NCBI RefSeq assembly: GCF_022012475.1
Contig: NZ_JAKLWS010000015.1
Span: 35,962-99,961 of the forward strand
Length of the DNA: 64,000 bases
Reading direction: 5' to 3'
From: Rhodohalobacter sulfatireducens
Lineage (GTDB): Bacteria; Bacteroidota; Rhodothermia; Balneolales; Balneolaceae
Position numbers and translations under genes: made by a program. Below the pieces are notes generated by a model. The model made no database searches, was not told the origin of the DNA, and saw nothing but the letters and a program-made list of their open reading frames with translations. Shown here piece after piece: positions 18,591 through 28,151 of the stretch; the stretch's first letter is position 1, and the number at the start of each line of letters is the position of its first letter.

Positions 18591-19012
18591 TTGACAGAGC
18601 AATTCTCTACTGTCTGAAAAACAGGCAGCTCATAAAAATTCTCCTAATTATAGCTACTCTGGTAACTCTGTTTTTCACGATGCTGCCACCTGAACGAATG
18701 GGTAGTTCTCAACTTTACAGTTACGACAAGTTAGGTCACTTTCTAATATTTTTTGGATGGACACTGTTATTTGGCCTATTCATGTTTTCCAAAAAGCAAA
18801 CTGAAATAAAGTTTATCCTGATATTTCTTATTGGTTCTTTATTTGGCATATCAATTGAGATTTTGCAGGGAATCCTACCGATTGGCAGAACAATGGATAT
18901 GTATGACGCAGTCACAGATATTTTGGGAAGTTTTGTGGCAGTAGTCATCCTTTTTTTGATAAAACGAAGGTATTTAAGCGGTGAAATGGAGAAAGAACTA
19001 AAAAAAATATAA
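18587..19012 (+). CDS. VanZ-like membrane protein
   Basis: A 141-residue inner-membrane protein with about four hydrophobic segments (roughly residues 17-33, 46-65, 74-93, 103-125). The YDKLGHFLIFFGW and SIEILQGILPIGRTMDMYDAVTDILGS segments are characteristic of the VanZ family, whose general function is unknown (VanZ itself gives low-level teicoplanin resistance). The start overlaps the nnr stop (ATGA), so it is the third gene of the proS operon. Confidence 0.85.
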   Translation: MIDRAILYCLKNRQLIKILLIIATLVTLFFTMLPPERMGSSQLYSYDKLGHFLIFFGWTLLFGLFMFSKKQTEIKFILIFLIGSLFGISIEILQGILPIGRTMDMYDAVTDILGSFVAVVILFLIKRRYLSGEMEKELKKI

Positions 19013-19110
19013 AAATAATATAAGAATGAACCTGACCGTTGGATAATTACATGAAAATGAATTATACTCTCAATTGTCTCTAAGTAATAGTAAACCACAA
19101 ATAACGACCA

Positions 19111-19770
19111 ATGACTGAACGCAAGAAACCAGATGCCGATTTAAGAAATTTCCACACGGTTTTTCTCGAACTTGGCCTACTTATCACACTGGTTATATTC
19201 ATTATAGCTGTACGAATGGATATCACCAGTGCGGAACCAGAAGAGGTTCAACTCGAAGAACAGGAAGTGGTTGAGATGGAAGAGGTCATCAGGACCGAGC
19301 AAGTTGAAACTCCTCCACCTCCACCCAGACCACCCGTACCCGTTGAAGTACCTAACGATGAAATTGTAGAAGATGTAGAGATCAACATTGGTGGTGATCT
19401 TGATTTAGGCGGACAACTTGATATGCCTCCTCCACCTCCACCGGCTGAAGAAGATGAAGGAGAAGAAGACTTCTTTGTAGTTGTTGAACAGATGCCGGAA
19501 TTAATCGGTGGACTTGGAGAACTTCAGAGCCAGATTAAGTATCCGGAAATGGCACGACGAGCCGGTATTGAAGGCCGTGTATACATCCAGTTTATTGTAA
19601 ACGAGCAGGGCAATGTTGAAGATCCACGCGTTATACGTGGAATTGGAGGCGGAGCTGACGAAGAAGCTCTTCGTGTTGTACGCCAGGCGAAATTTAAGCC
19701 AGGAATGCAACGTGGACGACCCGTTCGTGTTCAGTACAGTTTACCGATCTTCTTCAGATTGCAGAACTAA
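19111..19770 (+). CDS. tonB: TonB energy transducer
   Basis: A 219-residue protein that passes proton-motive force energy from ExbB/ExbD to outer-membrane receptors. One membrane helix (about 19-38), then an acidic linker, a proline-rich segment (PPPPPRPPVPVEVP near 69-84 and PPPPPPAEEDEGEEDFF near 107-123), and a C-terminal TonB domain (IKYPEMARRAGIEGRVYIQF and KFKPGMQRGRPVRVQYSLPI). The upstream spacer has a TTGGAT and a TATACT about 18 bases apart, a possible promoter. A terminator follows within 25 bases. ExbB/ExbD genes are not in the window. Confidence 0.92.
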   Translation: MTERKKPDADLRNFHTVFLELGLLITLVIFIIAVRMDITSAEPEEVQLEEQEVVEMEEVIRTEQVETPPPPPRPPVPVEVPNDEIVEDVEINIGGDLDLGGQLDMPPPPPPAEEDEGEEDFFVVVEQMPELIGGLGELQSQIKYPEMARRAGIEGRVYIQFIVNEQGNVEDPRVIRGIGGGADEEALRVVRQAKFKPGMQRGRPVRVQYSLPIFFRLQN

Positions 19771-19792
19771 CAGACTGATTTAGTAAGATTCT

Positions 19793-19832
19793 AAAAAAGG
19801 CACAATTGTTCACTCAATTGCGCCTTTTTTAT
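19793..19832 (+). terminator. rho-independent terminator after tonB
   Basis: GGCACAATTG pairs with CAATTGCGCC around a 6-base loop, with A run before and T run after. It ends tonB transcription and could also serve the opposing Nudix gene. Confidence 0.85.
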
Positions 19833-19897
19833 TTGTAATATAATCCCAGTTTATTGACAAGAGGGTCGGGACGCATTTACTTATCAGAATTTATGAC

Positions 19898-20317
19898 CTA
19901 CCCAACTTCATTCAGGACATCTACGAGGTTCTGGAACTCCACTATCTTTTTTGCCTTTCCCAGCTCTTCCCATTTTACCTCAGTAATACCCTCTTTGACT
20001 TCCGGGGAGAATTTATAATCCGAATCTTCAAATTTCATCAGATACCAGTGGGTGGTTTTCCCATATTTCTTCCCATCTGCCTTATACGTATGATAGGTAT
20101 CACAAAGAAATTTTTCGATGGAAAGGTCTTCAGCTCCGACCTCTTCTTCAACCTCACGAACAGCGCACTCTTCTATAGTTTCTCCATCTTCGAGTTTTCC
20201 TTTTGGTATATCCCAAAATCCATTTCGCTTAATTAATAGGACTTTTTTCGGGCTAGACCCTACATCGTAAAGCACACCGCCTGCTGCAATAACAGGTGTA
20301 ATGTTGTTACTTGTCAT
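19898..20317 (-). CDS. Nudix hydrolase
   Basis: A small cytoplasmic pyrophosphohydrolase of about 139 residues. The Nudix box GKLEDGETIEECAVREVEEE follows GXWDIPK, the arrangement seen in diadenosine-polyphosphate and nucleotide-sugar hydrolases, but the substrate is not shown. I place the start at ATG 20317 because it overlaps the last codons of the DUF1844 gene (ATG inside GATGACAAGTAA), which suggests translational coupling; an upstream ATG at 20341 would add 8 residues. Confidence 0.9.
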   Translation of the reverse strand: MTSNNITPVIAAGGVLYDVGSSPKKVLLIKRNGFWDIPKGKLEDGETIEECAVREVEEEVGAEDLSIEKFLCDTYHTYKADGKKYGKTTHWYLMKFEDSDYKFSPEVKEGITEVKWEELGKAKKIVEFQNLVDVLNEVG

Positions 20318-20645
20318 CGGCTGAACCGGCTTCTTCTCCACTATCTTTTTTCTTTTCGTCTGCGTAGTTGAGCCTGAGATTGGTTAGTGTTTGGCTCAAA
20401 AAATCATCCAGTTCCTTCGGCAGATTGCCTTCGGTAAATTTATCAAGCATAACCAAGGTATCAATAGCATACTTGGCAGATTTCAAATCCCTCTCAATCT
20501 TGTCTGTAGCTGGGTTTTTTACTTTACCCATACCCATCATAGCAATCTGTTCGTGCTGTTGAATCAGCATCATAAAAAGTAGCTGCTGCTGCTGATCGGG
20601 ACTAAACTTTTCATTATTTGGAGATGTTTTTTCGTTCTCGCTCAT
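20307..20645 (-). CDS. DUF1844 family protein
   Basis: A 112-residue helical, charged cytoplasmic protein. The middle (QQQQLLFMMLIQQHEQIAMM, then KYAIDTLVMLDKFTEGNLP and FLSQTLTNLRLNY) matches DUF1844, a small bacterial family of unknown function. It overlaps the following Nudix gene by 11 bases and is divergent from DUF1015 with a 100-base spacer. Confidence 0.85.
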   Translation of the reverse strand: MSENEKTSPNNEKFSPDQQQQLLFMMLIQQHEQIAMMGMGKVKNPATDKIERDLKSAKYAIDTLVMLDKFTEGNLPKELDDFLSQTLTNLRLNYADEKKKDSGEEAGSADDK

Positions 20646-20745
20646 GTCAGTTAAATATTTATTTAAGTTTAGATTTATATACGCTGAAAAGTAAAAGAGT
20701 TTGTATACTTAACATTCATCAAAAATAAGAAAACGAACAGACTTA

Positions 20746-21957
20746 ATGGCAATAATTCACCCATTTAAAGGTTGGCTGCCCAAACCAGAAAAAGCAGACG
20801 AAGTAGCCAGCGTCCCCTATGATGTAATCAGTACCGAAGAAGCCGACGAGATGGCCAAGGATAAACCTTTTAGTTTCCTTCACGTTATTCGTCCTGAAAT
20901 TGACCTTCCTGAAGGAACAGCTTTTAATGACGAATCCGTTTATGAAAAAGGAGCGGAAAATTTGAAAAATCTCCTTCGGTCAGACCTTTATGAACAAGAT
21001 TCTAAATCTGCCATCTACATCTACCAGTTAGAAACGGACGATCATACCCAAACCGGTGTTTTTACGTGTGCTTCAGTGGAAGATTATGATAATGATGTTA
21101 TTCTGAAACATGAACTCACCCGGCCTGATAAAGAAGATGACCGAACCCGGCACATACTTACGCAGGAAGCTCATGCCGAACCGGTGATGCTTACATTTAA
21201 AGATACAGAAGATATTGCTTTTCACATTCAGAAAGTGACGATGACTTCTGAACCTTTCATCGAGCATACGGGCGATGACGGAGTTACTCACAAAATCTGG
21301 AAGTCTTTTTCGACTGTTGATTTTGTGAAGGGCTTCTCAAATATCGAAAATCTATACATTGCAGACGGTCACCATCGCTGCAAAAGTGCGTCACGTGTTG
21401 CGGAAATGCTTAGAAATAAAAGAAAAACATTTCCCGGAGAATCTGAATTTGAGTACTTCCCGGTCGTGCTGTTCCCGATGGACCAGATGAGAATTCTACC
21501 TTATAACCGGGTTTTGAAGAACGTATCAGATGAAACCTTTGACAAACTTGTTGAAAAGTTTGGTGCTGAGAAAACAACTTCAAAAGAGCCGGAACAGAAA
21601 GGTGTAATCAACCTCTATTACAAAGGTGACTGGTGGGAAATGAATCTGCCTGAAGCCAAAGATGACAAGGTTGCTTCATCACTGGATGCCGCTATCTTGC
21701 AAGATCAGATCTTAAACCCTTTTTTCAACATTGAAAACCCACGAACTGACAAGAAAATCAATTTTGTTGGAGGAATCCGGGGTACGAAGGAACTTGAAAA
21801 AGTTGTTGATTCCGGAAAATACGATTTAGCAATCAGTATGTATCCCACAAGTATACAGGAATTGGTAGACGTATCAGACCAGGGAGAATTGATGCCTCCA
21901 AAATCAACCTGGTTTGAGCCCAAATTAAAATCAGGATTAATCATACACACATTTTAA
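20746..21957 (+). CDS. DUF1015 family protein next to serC
   Basis: A 403-residue cytoplasmic protein of the DUF1015 family. Seen: the N-terminal HPFKGWLPKPEKADEVASVPYDVIS, then LYIADGHHRCKSASRVAEM near residue 203, a motif resembling the DGHHR/DGEHR active site of the ParB-like serine kinases. It stands 7 bases before serC on the same strand. The reaction is not established; the context and motif together point to serine or phosphoserine metabolism, which is inference. Confidence 0.88.
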   Translation: MAIIHPFKGWLPKPEKADEVASVPYDVISTEEADEMAKDKPFSFLHVIRPEIDLPEGTAFNDESVYEKGAENLKNLLRSDLYEQDSKSAIYIYQLETDDHTQTGVFTCASVEDYDNDVILKHELTRPDKEDDRTRHILTQEAHAEPVMLTFKDTEDIAFHIQKVTMTSEPFIEHTGDDGVTHKIWKSFSTVDFVKGFSNIENLYIADGHHRCKSASRVAEMLRNKRKTFPGESEFEYFPVVLFPMDQMRILPYNRVLKNVSDETFDKLVEKFGAEKTTSKEPEQKGVINLYYKGDWWEMNLPEAKDDKVASSLDAAILQDQILNPFFNIENPRTDKKINFVGGIRGTKELEKVVDSGKYDLAISMYPTSIQELVDVSDQGELMPPKSTWFEPKLKSGLIIHTF

Positions 21958-21964
21958 AATAATC

Positions 21965-23044
21965 ATGAACAGAGTACACAATTTTAGCGCAGGACCGGCA
22001 ACACTTCCCGTTTCGGTCTTAGAAAAAGCACAATCTGAATTAACCAATTACAAAGGCAAAGGGGCTTCCATCATGGAGATGAGCCACCGAAGCACGGAGT
22101 ATAAAGAAGTAAACGACCAGGCTGTAGCACGTCTGAAAGAACTGACCGGGGCTGGTGATGACTGGGAAGTTCTTTTCTTGCAGGGTGGAGCCAGCACACA
22201 GTTTTTAATGGCGCCTTTTAACTTTTTAAGCGAAGACCAAACTGCCGATTATATTGATACAGGCTCGTGGTCTGCAAAGGCAATTAAAGAAGCCAAGCTT
22301 TTTGGGAGTGTTTATGTTCCGTTTTCAAGCAAAGACAAAAACTACACACGGATTCCAACAAACGAGGAACTGAATTCGTCTGATGATGCTATTTATACGC
22401 ACTTCACCAGCAACAATACTATTTTTGGAACTCAATTCCAGGCAGAACCCGAAACCGATGGGTCACTTTTAGTATGTGATGCATCTTCTGATTTTCTCTC
22501 ACGGCCCATTGATATTGACAAATATGGGTTGATTTATGCCGGAGCTCAGAAGAACCTGGGACCTGCCGGTGTTACTGTTGTAATGATTCGGAAATCACTC
22601 ATGGAGAAGCAGAAGTCAGTAGCTCTTCCAACCATGATGAATTACCAAACTCACATCGATAAGATTTTTAACACACCCCCCGTATTTGCTGTCTACATGG
22701 TGAATTATGTTCTGGAGTGGGTTCAGGAGAAGGGGGGAGTTTCTTACTTTGAAGAGTTCAACACCAAAAAAGCTGATCTACTTTATTCCGAGATCGATAA
22801 AGATGAGTTCTATCATGGAACAGTCGAAAAAGATTCCCGATCAAAAATGAACGTGACTTTCAGAATCAAGGATGAAAACCTTGAACAAACATTTCTGTCT
22901 GAAGCGGCAGAAAGCGGTCTTGTTGCACTGAAAGGACACAGAAGTGTAGGTGGAATTCGAGCGAGCATCTACAACGCCTGTGAGTACGACAGTGTAAAAA
23001 CGCTAGTGGATTTCATGCAGGAATTCCGAAATAATAACGGGTAA
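21965..23044 (+). CDS. serC: phosphoserine aminotransferase
   Basis: Converts 3-phosphohydroxypyruvate and glutamate to phosphoserine and 2-oxoglutarate, a step of serine synthesis. At 359 residues it has the expected N-terminus (RVHNFSAGPATLPVSVLEKA), the MSHRS motif, and the PLP lysine in LIYAGAQKNLGPAGVT (near residue 197). The C-terminal VGGIRASIYNA segment contacts the substrate phosphate in the family. It is the second gene of an operon with DUF1015. Repeats follow it. Confidence 0.97.
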   Translation: MNRVHNFSAGPATLPVSVLEKAQSELTNYKGKGASIMEMSHRSTEYKEVNDQAVARLKELTGAGDDWEVLFLQGGASTQFLMAPFNFLSEDQTADYIDTGSWSAKAIKEAKLFGSVYVPFSSKDKNYTRIPTNEELNSSDDAIYTHFTSNNTIFGTQFQAEPETDGSLLVCDASSDFLSRPIDIDKYGLIYAGAQKNLGPAGVTVVMIRKSLMEKQKSVALPTMMNYQTHIDKIFNTPPVFAVYMVNYVLEWVQEKGGVSYFEEFNTKKADLLYSEIDKDEFYHGTVEKDSRSKMNVTFRIKDENLEQTFLSEAAESGLVALKGHRSVGGIRASIYNACEYDSVKTLVDFMQEFRNNNG

Positions 23045-23048
23045 AAAC

Positions 23049-23185
23049 TCCCCCTTCGAAGGGGGAAAGAATCGACGACGTTGATTCAGGGGGATGACTC
23101 TCTTAGCCTTAATTCGGTTTGTAAATAGTTATTCGTTAAAAATTTTGTCATCCCCCATTGCCCACTTCAAAGGGGGACACTTCTA
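23049..23185. repeat. repeat element with CCCCTTCGAAGGGG arms
   Basis: A perfect palindrome (TCCCCCTTCGAAGGGGGA at 23049-23066) is followed by ggatgactc and, at about 23150-23180, the related arms tcatcccccat and cttcaaagggggac. Related sequence occurs after the nucleoside hydrolase gene (43531-43640) and near 24830-24930. This is a short dispersed repeat family with no coding potential. Confidence 0.6.
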
Positions 23186-23319
23186 ATTTCGGGATAGCGC
23201 GAGCAGCCTGTCCCAAAATGTCGGGATCTCGCTCGTGCTTTCTTTTTTTGGCACAAGCCAGACGCTTGCGCCATTAAATTCCGTAAGGTCCACGCAGAGT
23301 TCGTTTCGCTTTACTGAAG

Positions 23320-23412
23320 CATGGTATTTCTTTTTAAGTTGAACAAGTATAAGCGATTTCAATTCATTATATGCTGATTTCCATTTCTTTGATCAGCAAA
23401 AGAAATACCATG
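23320..23412. repeat. 93-base inverted-repeat element
   Basis: CATGGTATTTCTTTT at 23320-23334 returns inverted as AAAAGAAATACCATG at 23398-23412, exact over 15 bases, with an inner pair (CTGAT/ATCAG) within. The enclosed sequence has no frame. It looks like a small non-autonomous element or a long hairpin. The rest of the 377-base spacer 23045-23421 holds only the repeats described here and a GC-richer stretch (gcgcgagcagcctgtccc) that looks like repeat debris. Confidence 0.6.
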
Positions 23413-23421
23413 TTTTTTTGT

Positions 23422-24024
23422 TTACAGAAGTCCAAGAATCGTCAAAATATGATCGATGCTGTTGGGCACGAAGAACAGCAGGTATAGAATCCCCCAAATG
23501 GCCCCGGCAATATGAGCTTCATGGTTTATTTTCATAGAACCTTTTTGTCCCTCATAAATACTGTATGCCAGGAAAGCGGCTCCAAAAAGCCATGCAGGAA
23601 TAGGAATGGGCAGTAGGAGAAGTATTAATTTCTCCGTCGGGAAAACAAATATGTAACTAAATAGAACAGCCTCTACAGCCCCTGATGCTCCTAACGTTGC
23701 ATAACTCGGATTATCCCTGTGAAATAAAAAAGAGGGAATTGATGAAACTGCAAGTCCGCTTATATAAAGTGCTAAAAAGTGGTAAACACCTAGAACTTGC
23801 TCCATCACCGAGCCAAAAAAGAAGAGAACAAACATATTAACCAAAAGATGAGCCAGGCTTCCGTGCAAAAAACCTGAACTAATCACTTCATACCAGCTGT
23901 TTTTTCTCACCGTTCGATACGGGCGAAGCATTCCTAATTCGTAAATTTTTTCATTTCCATAAAGAGCTATCAAAGAGATTACGCAGGTTATGCCAATTAG
24001 AATAATTGTAACTGATATTGTCAT
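23422..24024 (-). CDS. rhomboid-family intramembrane serine protease
   Basis: A 200-residue protein with about six membrane helices that cleaves within membranes. The catalytic serine is in the GASGA motif (Ser 115) and the catalytic histidine is His 171 (EAHIAGAIWG). The conserved FLHGSLAHLLVNMF segment (His 54, His 59, Asn 63) on helix 2 is also present. There is no extra cytoplasmic domain. It stands alone, divergent from rlpA. Substrates cannot be seen. Confidence 0.92.
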   Translation of the reverse strand: MTISVTIILIGITCVISLIALYGNEKIYELGMLRPYRTVRKNSWYEVISSGFLHGSLAHLLVNMFVLFFFGSVMEQVLGVYHFLALYISGLAVSSIPSFLFHRDNPSYATLGASGAVEAVLFSYIFVFPTEKLILLLLPIPIPAWLFGAAFLAYSIYEGQKGSMKINHEAHIAGAIWGILYLLFFVPNSIDHILTILGLL

Positions 24025-24149
24025 TAGGAGATTTAAAACAATTTGTTAATCGAATATGAGTTTATAGGTCAATAAGTCCTATATTTTTACCGTGTATAAG
24101 ATAAAGACTTCTGCAATCCAGAGCCCAAAATATCATCTGTAGCCGTAAC

Positions 24150-24821
24150 ATGTCAGTAAAACATTCAAAAATCACACTTGCTATTTTGATGGTTGTTCTT
24201 TTGCTGATCACTTCATCCTGTGGGGTTATCCGGCGTTCATCACCTCCTGAACTATCCGGATCGGGACGAATTATTGGAAGTGGCATCGCCAGCTGGTACG
24301 GCCCTAATTTTCATGGTAAACTCACAGCCAATGGCGAACGGTATAACATGAATGATTACACCGCGGCTCACAAAACACTGCCTTTCAATACGATGGTACG
24401 GGTTGATAATGTTGAAAATGGGAAATCAGTCGTGGTAAGAATTAATGATCGCGGACCTTACATCGACAACCGAATCATCGATCTCTCAAGAAAGGCGGCA
24501 CGACAGATCGACATGATAGGTTCGGGTACTGCTAGCGTACGCCTGTCCGTTATGCGTGAAGGAGATCGGCCGATTGATCAGCAAAATATCAGCAGCTCAG
24601 AAACCTTTACCATTCAGCTTGCTGCTTTTGAGAGTGAGTCGGAAGCCAACGCCAAATCAAGTGAGATAACAAACTCAAGAGTTGAAAAAGTAAATGTGGA
24701 AGGCCGAACAATTTTCCGAGTTTACTATGGAACTTATTCCAATCCTCAAAATGCTAAAGTCGACCTTGATCGGCTTAATAACAAAGGTATTGAAGGTTTT
24801 GTAAAACAGGTTGAGAATTAA
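24150..24821 (+). CDS. rlpA: RlpA-like septal ring lytic transglycosylase, lipoprotein
   Basis: A 223-residue lipoprotein: signal peptide with lipobox (ITSSC, Cys 24), then a double-psi beta-barrel domain from about residue 43 (GIASWYGPNFHGKLTANGE, LPFNTMVRV, RINDRGPY and RIIDLSRKAA), and a C-terminal SPOR domain from about 150 (FTIQLAAFESESEANA to the end) that binds denuded peptidoglycan at the septum. In characterised RlpA the enzyme cleaves naked glycan strands; here the Asp/His residues of the DPBB motif are kept. Confidence 0.93.
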   Translation: MSVKHSKITLAILMVVLLLITSSCGVIRRSSPPELSGSGRIIGSGIASWYGPNFHGKLTANGERYNMNDYTAAHKTLPFNTMVRVDNVENGKSVVVRINDRGPYIDNRIIDLSRKAARQIDMIGSGTASVRLSVMREGDRPIDQQNISSSETFTIQLAAFESESEANAKSSEITNSRVEKVNVEGRTIFRVYYGTYSNPQNAKVDLDRLNNKGIEGFVKQVEN

Positions 24822-25029
24822 AGTACTCTCCTTTTGAGTGGACACAGGCGGTAAAGCGTTTAGCTCGACCATCAGAGAAGTGTTTATAAACTTATAATTG
24901 GAGTCTACACCATCCCCAACCGCCCACTTCAAAAAGAAATTCTATTAGCCATTCAAAAAAAATCGCTAATTTGGATTGATTCACTTCGTATTTTGGTTTG
25001 TAAGGGCGAACTAAAAAGAAAGTTGGTGT
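24822..25029. repeat. spacer with degenerate repeat, no gene
   Basis: After rlpA, ctctccttttgagtgg (24829-24843) and a later cgcccacttcaaaaag (about 24921) resemble the eroded ends of the cccttcgaagggg repeat family found at 23049 and 43531. No frame, terminator or RNA gene is convincing. Confidence 0.35.
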
Positions 25030-26508
25030 ATGAAGAAAGATATTATCGTTATCGGAAGTGGTTTTGGAGGCCTGGGAGCTGCCTCGAGACTACTCTCACA
25101 AGGGCACAATGTTACAATTTTTGAGAAAAGAGATAAACCCGGTGGACGGGCTTATGTATATGAGATCGATGGATTTAAATTCGATGGAGGCCCTACCGTT
25201 ATTACAGCTCCTTTTATGTTTGATGACATTTTTGAAGCAGCCGGGAAGAAGAGAGAAAATTACATAGAGTTTGTACCTTGTAATCCATTTTACAGGATTT
25301 TTGATCACAAAGGAGGTCAGTTCGACTATAATGACGATCACGAATTTACTCTCGAAGAGATCAAGAAACGAAATCCTAAAGACGCCAAAGGATACGAGAA
25401 ATTTCTAAAAACCACGAAAGCCATATTCGACAAGGGTTTTGTTGAATTAGCCGATAAGCCATTTCTAAAATTTACGGATATGCTGAAAGTGGCTCCCGAC
25501 CTGATCAAACTACAATCCTATAAAACAGTTTATAAGTACGTTTCCCAGTTCATTAAAGATGAGTTTCTAAGGCGATGTTTTTCATTTCATCCGCTGCTTG
25601 TGGGTGGAAATCCGTTTGATACAACATCTATCTATGCAATGATCCATTACCTTGAACGTGAGTGGGGAGTACACTATGCATTGGGTGGAACCGGGTCAAT
25701 TGTTGAAGCTCTGTGCAAATTGATTGAGGAACAGGGCGGCAAAATCCATCTGAGTTCTGAAATTGAAGAGATACTGGTTGAAAATGGAAAAGCAACGGGT
25801 GTTCGTCTAAAAAATGGGGATATTCACATGGCAGATGCAGTGGTATCAAATGCGGATGTTGCCTTCACCTATAAAAATCTAATCAACCCAAAACACCGAA
25901 AAAAATATACTGCCCGGAAGATCGAACGAACCAAGTACAGCATGTCTCTATTTGTGATCTACTTCGGGACGAAAAAACGGTATCTCGACTCCGGCCTGGC
26001 TCACCATAATATCATTTTGGGTGAACGCTATAAAGGACTTCTGGAAGATATCTTCCACAAAAAATACCTGGCGGAGGATTTTTCTTTGTATTTACATATG
26101 CCAACCATCACAGATCCCTCGATGGCACCGGATGGTCATGAGGCATTTTATGTGCTTTCTCCTGTCCCCCATCTCGACAGCGGAACTGACTGGAATGAGA
26201 TGACCCCCAAGTATCGCGATGCCATTATGAATTTTCTTGAAGAAAACTATCTTCCAGACCTTCAGGAAAATATCGTGGCGGAACATACTATCGATCCGCT
26301 TCATTTTAAAAACACACTCAACAGTTACAAGGGGTCTGCATTTTCGGTTGAGCCGATCTTAACTCAATCCGCTTGGTTTAGGCCCCACAACAGATCAGAA
26401 GACGTGGACGAGCTTTACTTTGTGGGAGCAGGCACTCATCCCGGTGCGGGACTTCCGGGAGTGCTGTCCTCAGCCAAAATTGCAGAGAATTTGATCGGTA
26501 AAGCCTGA
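25030..26508 (+). CDS. CrtI-type FAD-dependent oxidoreductase (phytoene desaturase family)
   Basis: A 492-residue flavoprotein with the N-terminal dinucleotide motif [16 protein letters not shown], then [23 protein letters not shown], the middle region [22 protein letters not shown], and a C-terminal [23 protein letters not shown], all typical of bacterial CrtI phytoene desaturases and related carotenoid desaturases. Family members desaturate phytoene or act on other carotenoids. No other carotenoid gene is next to it, so the exact substrate is open. Confidence 0.9.
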   Translation: MKKDIIVIGSGFGGLGAASRLLSQGHNVTIFEKRDKPGGRAYVYEIDGFKFDGGPTVITAPFMFDDIFEAAGKKRENYIEFVPCNPFYRIFDHKGGQFDYNDDHEFTLEEIKKRNPKDAKGYEKFLKTTKAIFDKGFVELADKPFLKFTDMLKVAPDLIKLQSYKTVYKYVSQFIKDEFLRRCFSFHPLLVGGNPFDTTSIYAMIHYLEREWGVHYALGGTGSIVEALCKLIEEQGGKIHLSSEIEEILVENGKATGVRLKNGDIHMADAVVSNADVAFTYKNLINPKHRKKYTARKIERTKYSMSLFVIYFGTKKRYLDSGLAHHNIILGERYKGLLEDIFHKKYLAEDFSLYLHMPTITDPSMAPDGHEAFYVLSPVPHLDSGTDWNEMTPKYRDAIMNFLEENYLPDLQENIVAEHTIDPLHFKNTLNSYKGSAFSVEPILTQSAWFRPHNRSEDVDELYFVGAGTHPGAGLPGVLSSAKIAENLIGKA

Positions 26509-26537
26509 GGTTCTGGTTAAAAAAACTCGATATAGAA

Positions 26538-28151
26538 TTAACTCCTGAGATGGATATCGATCATCTCTTTATATAGCTGCTCAACAGAATCCTTCGGTGA
26601 TTGTTCAGTATCAATTTTAATCAGATGCCGTTCATCAATTTCTTTCGGAGGTTGGAAGCCTGCTGTCAAAGTTTCAAAATCTTCAAGGCGCGCGTCAGAA
26701 ATTACACCCGATTTCTCATCACGCGACTTTAATCGCTCAGTTATTGTCTCGTCACGGGACTTCAGCTCTATAAAAAGATACGGAGTAGATTTATGTTTTA
26801 AGCTATTGATGAGATTCCTCCTTTGTGCACTCTTACTATAGGTGGCATCCAGGATGACCGTTTCCCTGCTCTTGATGGAATGAAGTGCCCTGGATATCAA
26901 GGTGTCATATGTTTTTTCAAACATGCCGGGGCTGTAGAGTGCTGATCGTTTGATTTCTGGTGTCCGTTCTGTTTGTGACACACCCGCCAGTGTTTTTCGA
27001 ATTATATCTGAGGAGTGGTGCTTGATATCCAGATGGTCTGCAACAACTCCGGCCAGAGTGCTTTTGCCCGTTGCAACCCTGCCCATGAATATAATTACCA
27101 TCGGCTCCGATCCCATCAATGCATAACGATGAGAGAGTTTGAAATAGCGAATAGCACGTTTTGAAGACCGTTTGCGCTCTTTTTTGGGCACCTCCTCCTC
27201 AACGCTTTGAAAACTTTTTACTTTTCCTTTTACATACGCCCGGTAGCACTTGTAGAAATCGATAATCTGTATTAGATCATCATCCTTCAAGTTATTTGAC
27301 ATCTTTTCAATAAAATAACGTTCCTCCTTTCTGCATCGGTTGAAATCGAAATCCATTGAAAGAAATGCAAGGTCAGCAGCAAGATCACCATATCGAAACC
27401 GCTCGTTGAATTCAATGCAGTCATATATCTGAACTTTTTCGGGAGTGATATGGATATGCTCCAGGTGTAGGTCCCCATGCCCGTCTACAATCCGTCCATC
27501 TTCAATACGTCGTTGAAAAAGCTGCTGATTTTTTTGAAAATAGTGATTGGTGAAGTAACGGACAGCCTCATAAGCATTTCGCTGAATTGTATGGCCGATA
27601 AATTGTTCGGTTTGCCTAAAGTTCTCATCCGTGTTGACCTTAATTGTTTGAACCTCACCCCACTTCGATAACTTCCGGCCTTGTTTCTGTTTGAGATAAA
27701 AAGGAGTTAAAGTATCGGCAACCCGATCAAGATGTACATTAGATAGCTCACCATCTTCAACAATTCGGTTCAAAAAATAAGCTTCATTCAATTTTCTCAT
27801 CTTCACCACGTACTCAATAATCGCATCTGAACAGTTGTTACTCTCTTCAAAATTAAAGTGCCCCTCTTTTCTGCAAATTCCCACAACTCCGATATAAATA
27901 TCATCACTTAAGCGCCGGTTTAGTTCTACCTCCCTGTGGCAATATTTTTTACGCTTATTCAGAGTACTATAATCCAGAAATCCGAAATCGACGTGCTTCT
28001 TTAATTTGTAGACAAATGGTCCGGCAATAAATACATGTGAAATATGTGTCTGTATATGTTCAACTTTATCTACGGGGTGAGGATAAGATTCTTTGCTTTC
28101 CAAAAAACCTATAAGCTTTGAAAAAACATTATTTCTAGTACTCTTCCCCAT
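26538..28151 (-). CDS. aminoglycoside-phosphotransferase-like and AAA kinase fusion
   Basis: A 537-residue two-domain protein. The first two thirds (about 20-325) are a protein-kinase-like APH domain: HGDLHLEHIHI is the catalytic loop with Asp, followed by YDCIEFNERFRYGDLAADLAFLS. The last third (about 345-537) is a P-loop kinase: FMGRVATGKSTLAG is Walker A, ILDATYSKSAQRR a later strand, and the HLIKIDTEQSP end is typical. This is the known pair of COG2187 and COG0645-like domains. The substrate is not known. It is transcribed towards the CrtI-type gene. Confidence 0.88.
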   Translation of the reverse strand: MGKSTRNNVFSKLIGFLESKESYPHPVDKVEHIQTHISHVFIAGPFVYKLKKHVDFGFLDYSTLNKRKKYCHREVELNRRLSDDIYIGVVGICRKEGHFNFEESNNCSDAIIEYVVKMRKLNEAYFLNRIVEDGELSNVHLDRVADTLTPFYLKQKQGRKLSKWGEVQTIKVNTDENFRQTEQFIGHTIQRNAYEAVRYFTNHYFQKNQQLFQRRIEDGRIVDGHGDLHLEHIHITPEKVQIYDCIEFNERFRYGDLAADLAFLSMDFDFNRCRKEERYFIEKMSNNLKDDDLIQIIDFYKCYRAYVKGKVKSFQSVEEEVPKKERKRSSKRAIRYFKLSHRYALMGSEPMVIIFMGRVATGKSTLAGVVADHLDIKHHSSDIIRKTLAGVSQTERTPEIKRSALYSPGMFEKTYDTLISRALHSIKSRETVILDATYSKSAQRRNLINSLKHKSTPYLFIELKSRDETITERLKSRDEKSGVISDARLEDFETLTAGFQPPKEIDERHLIKIDTEQSPKDSVEQLYKEMIDIHLRS

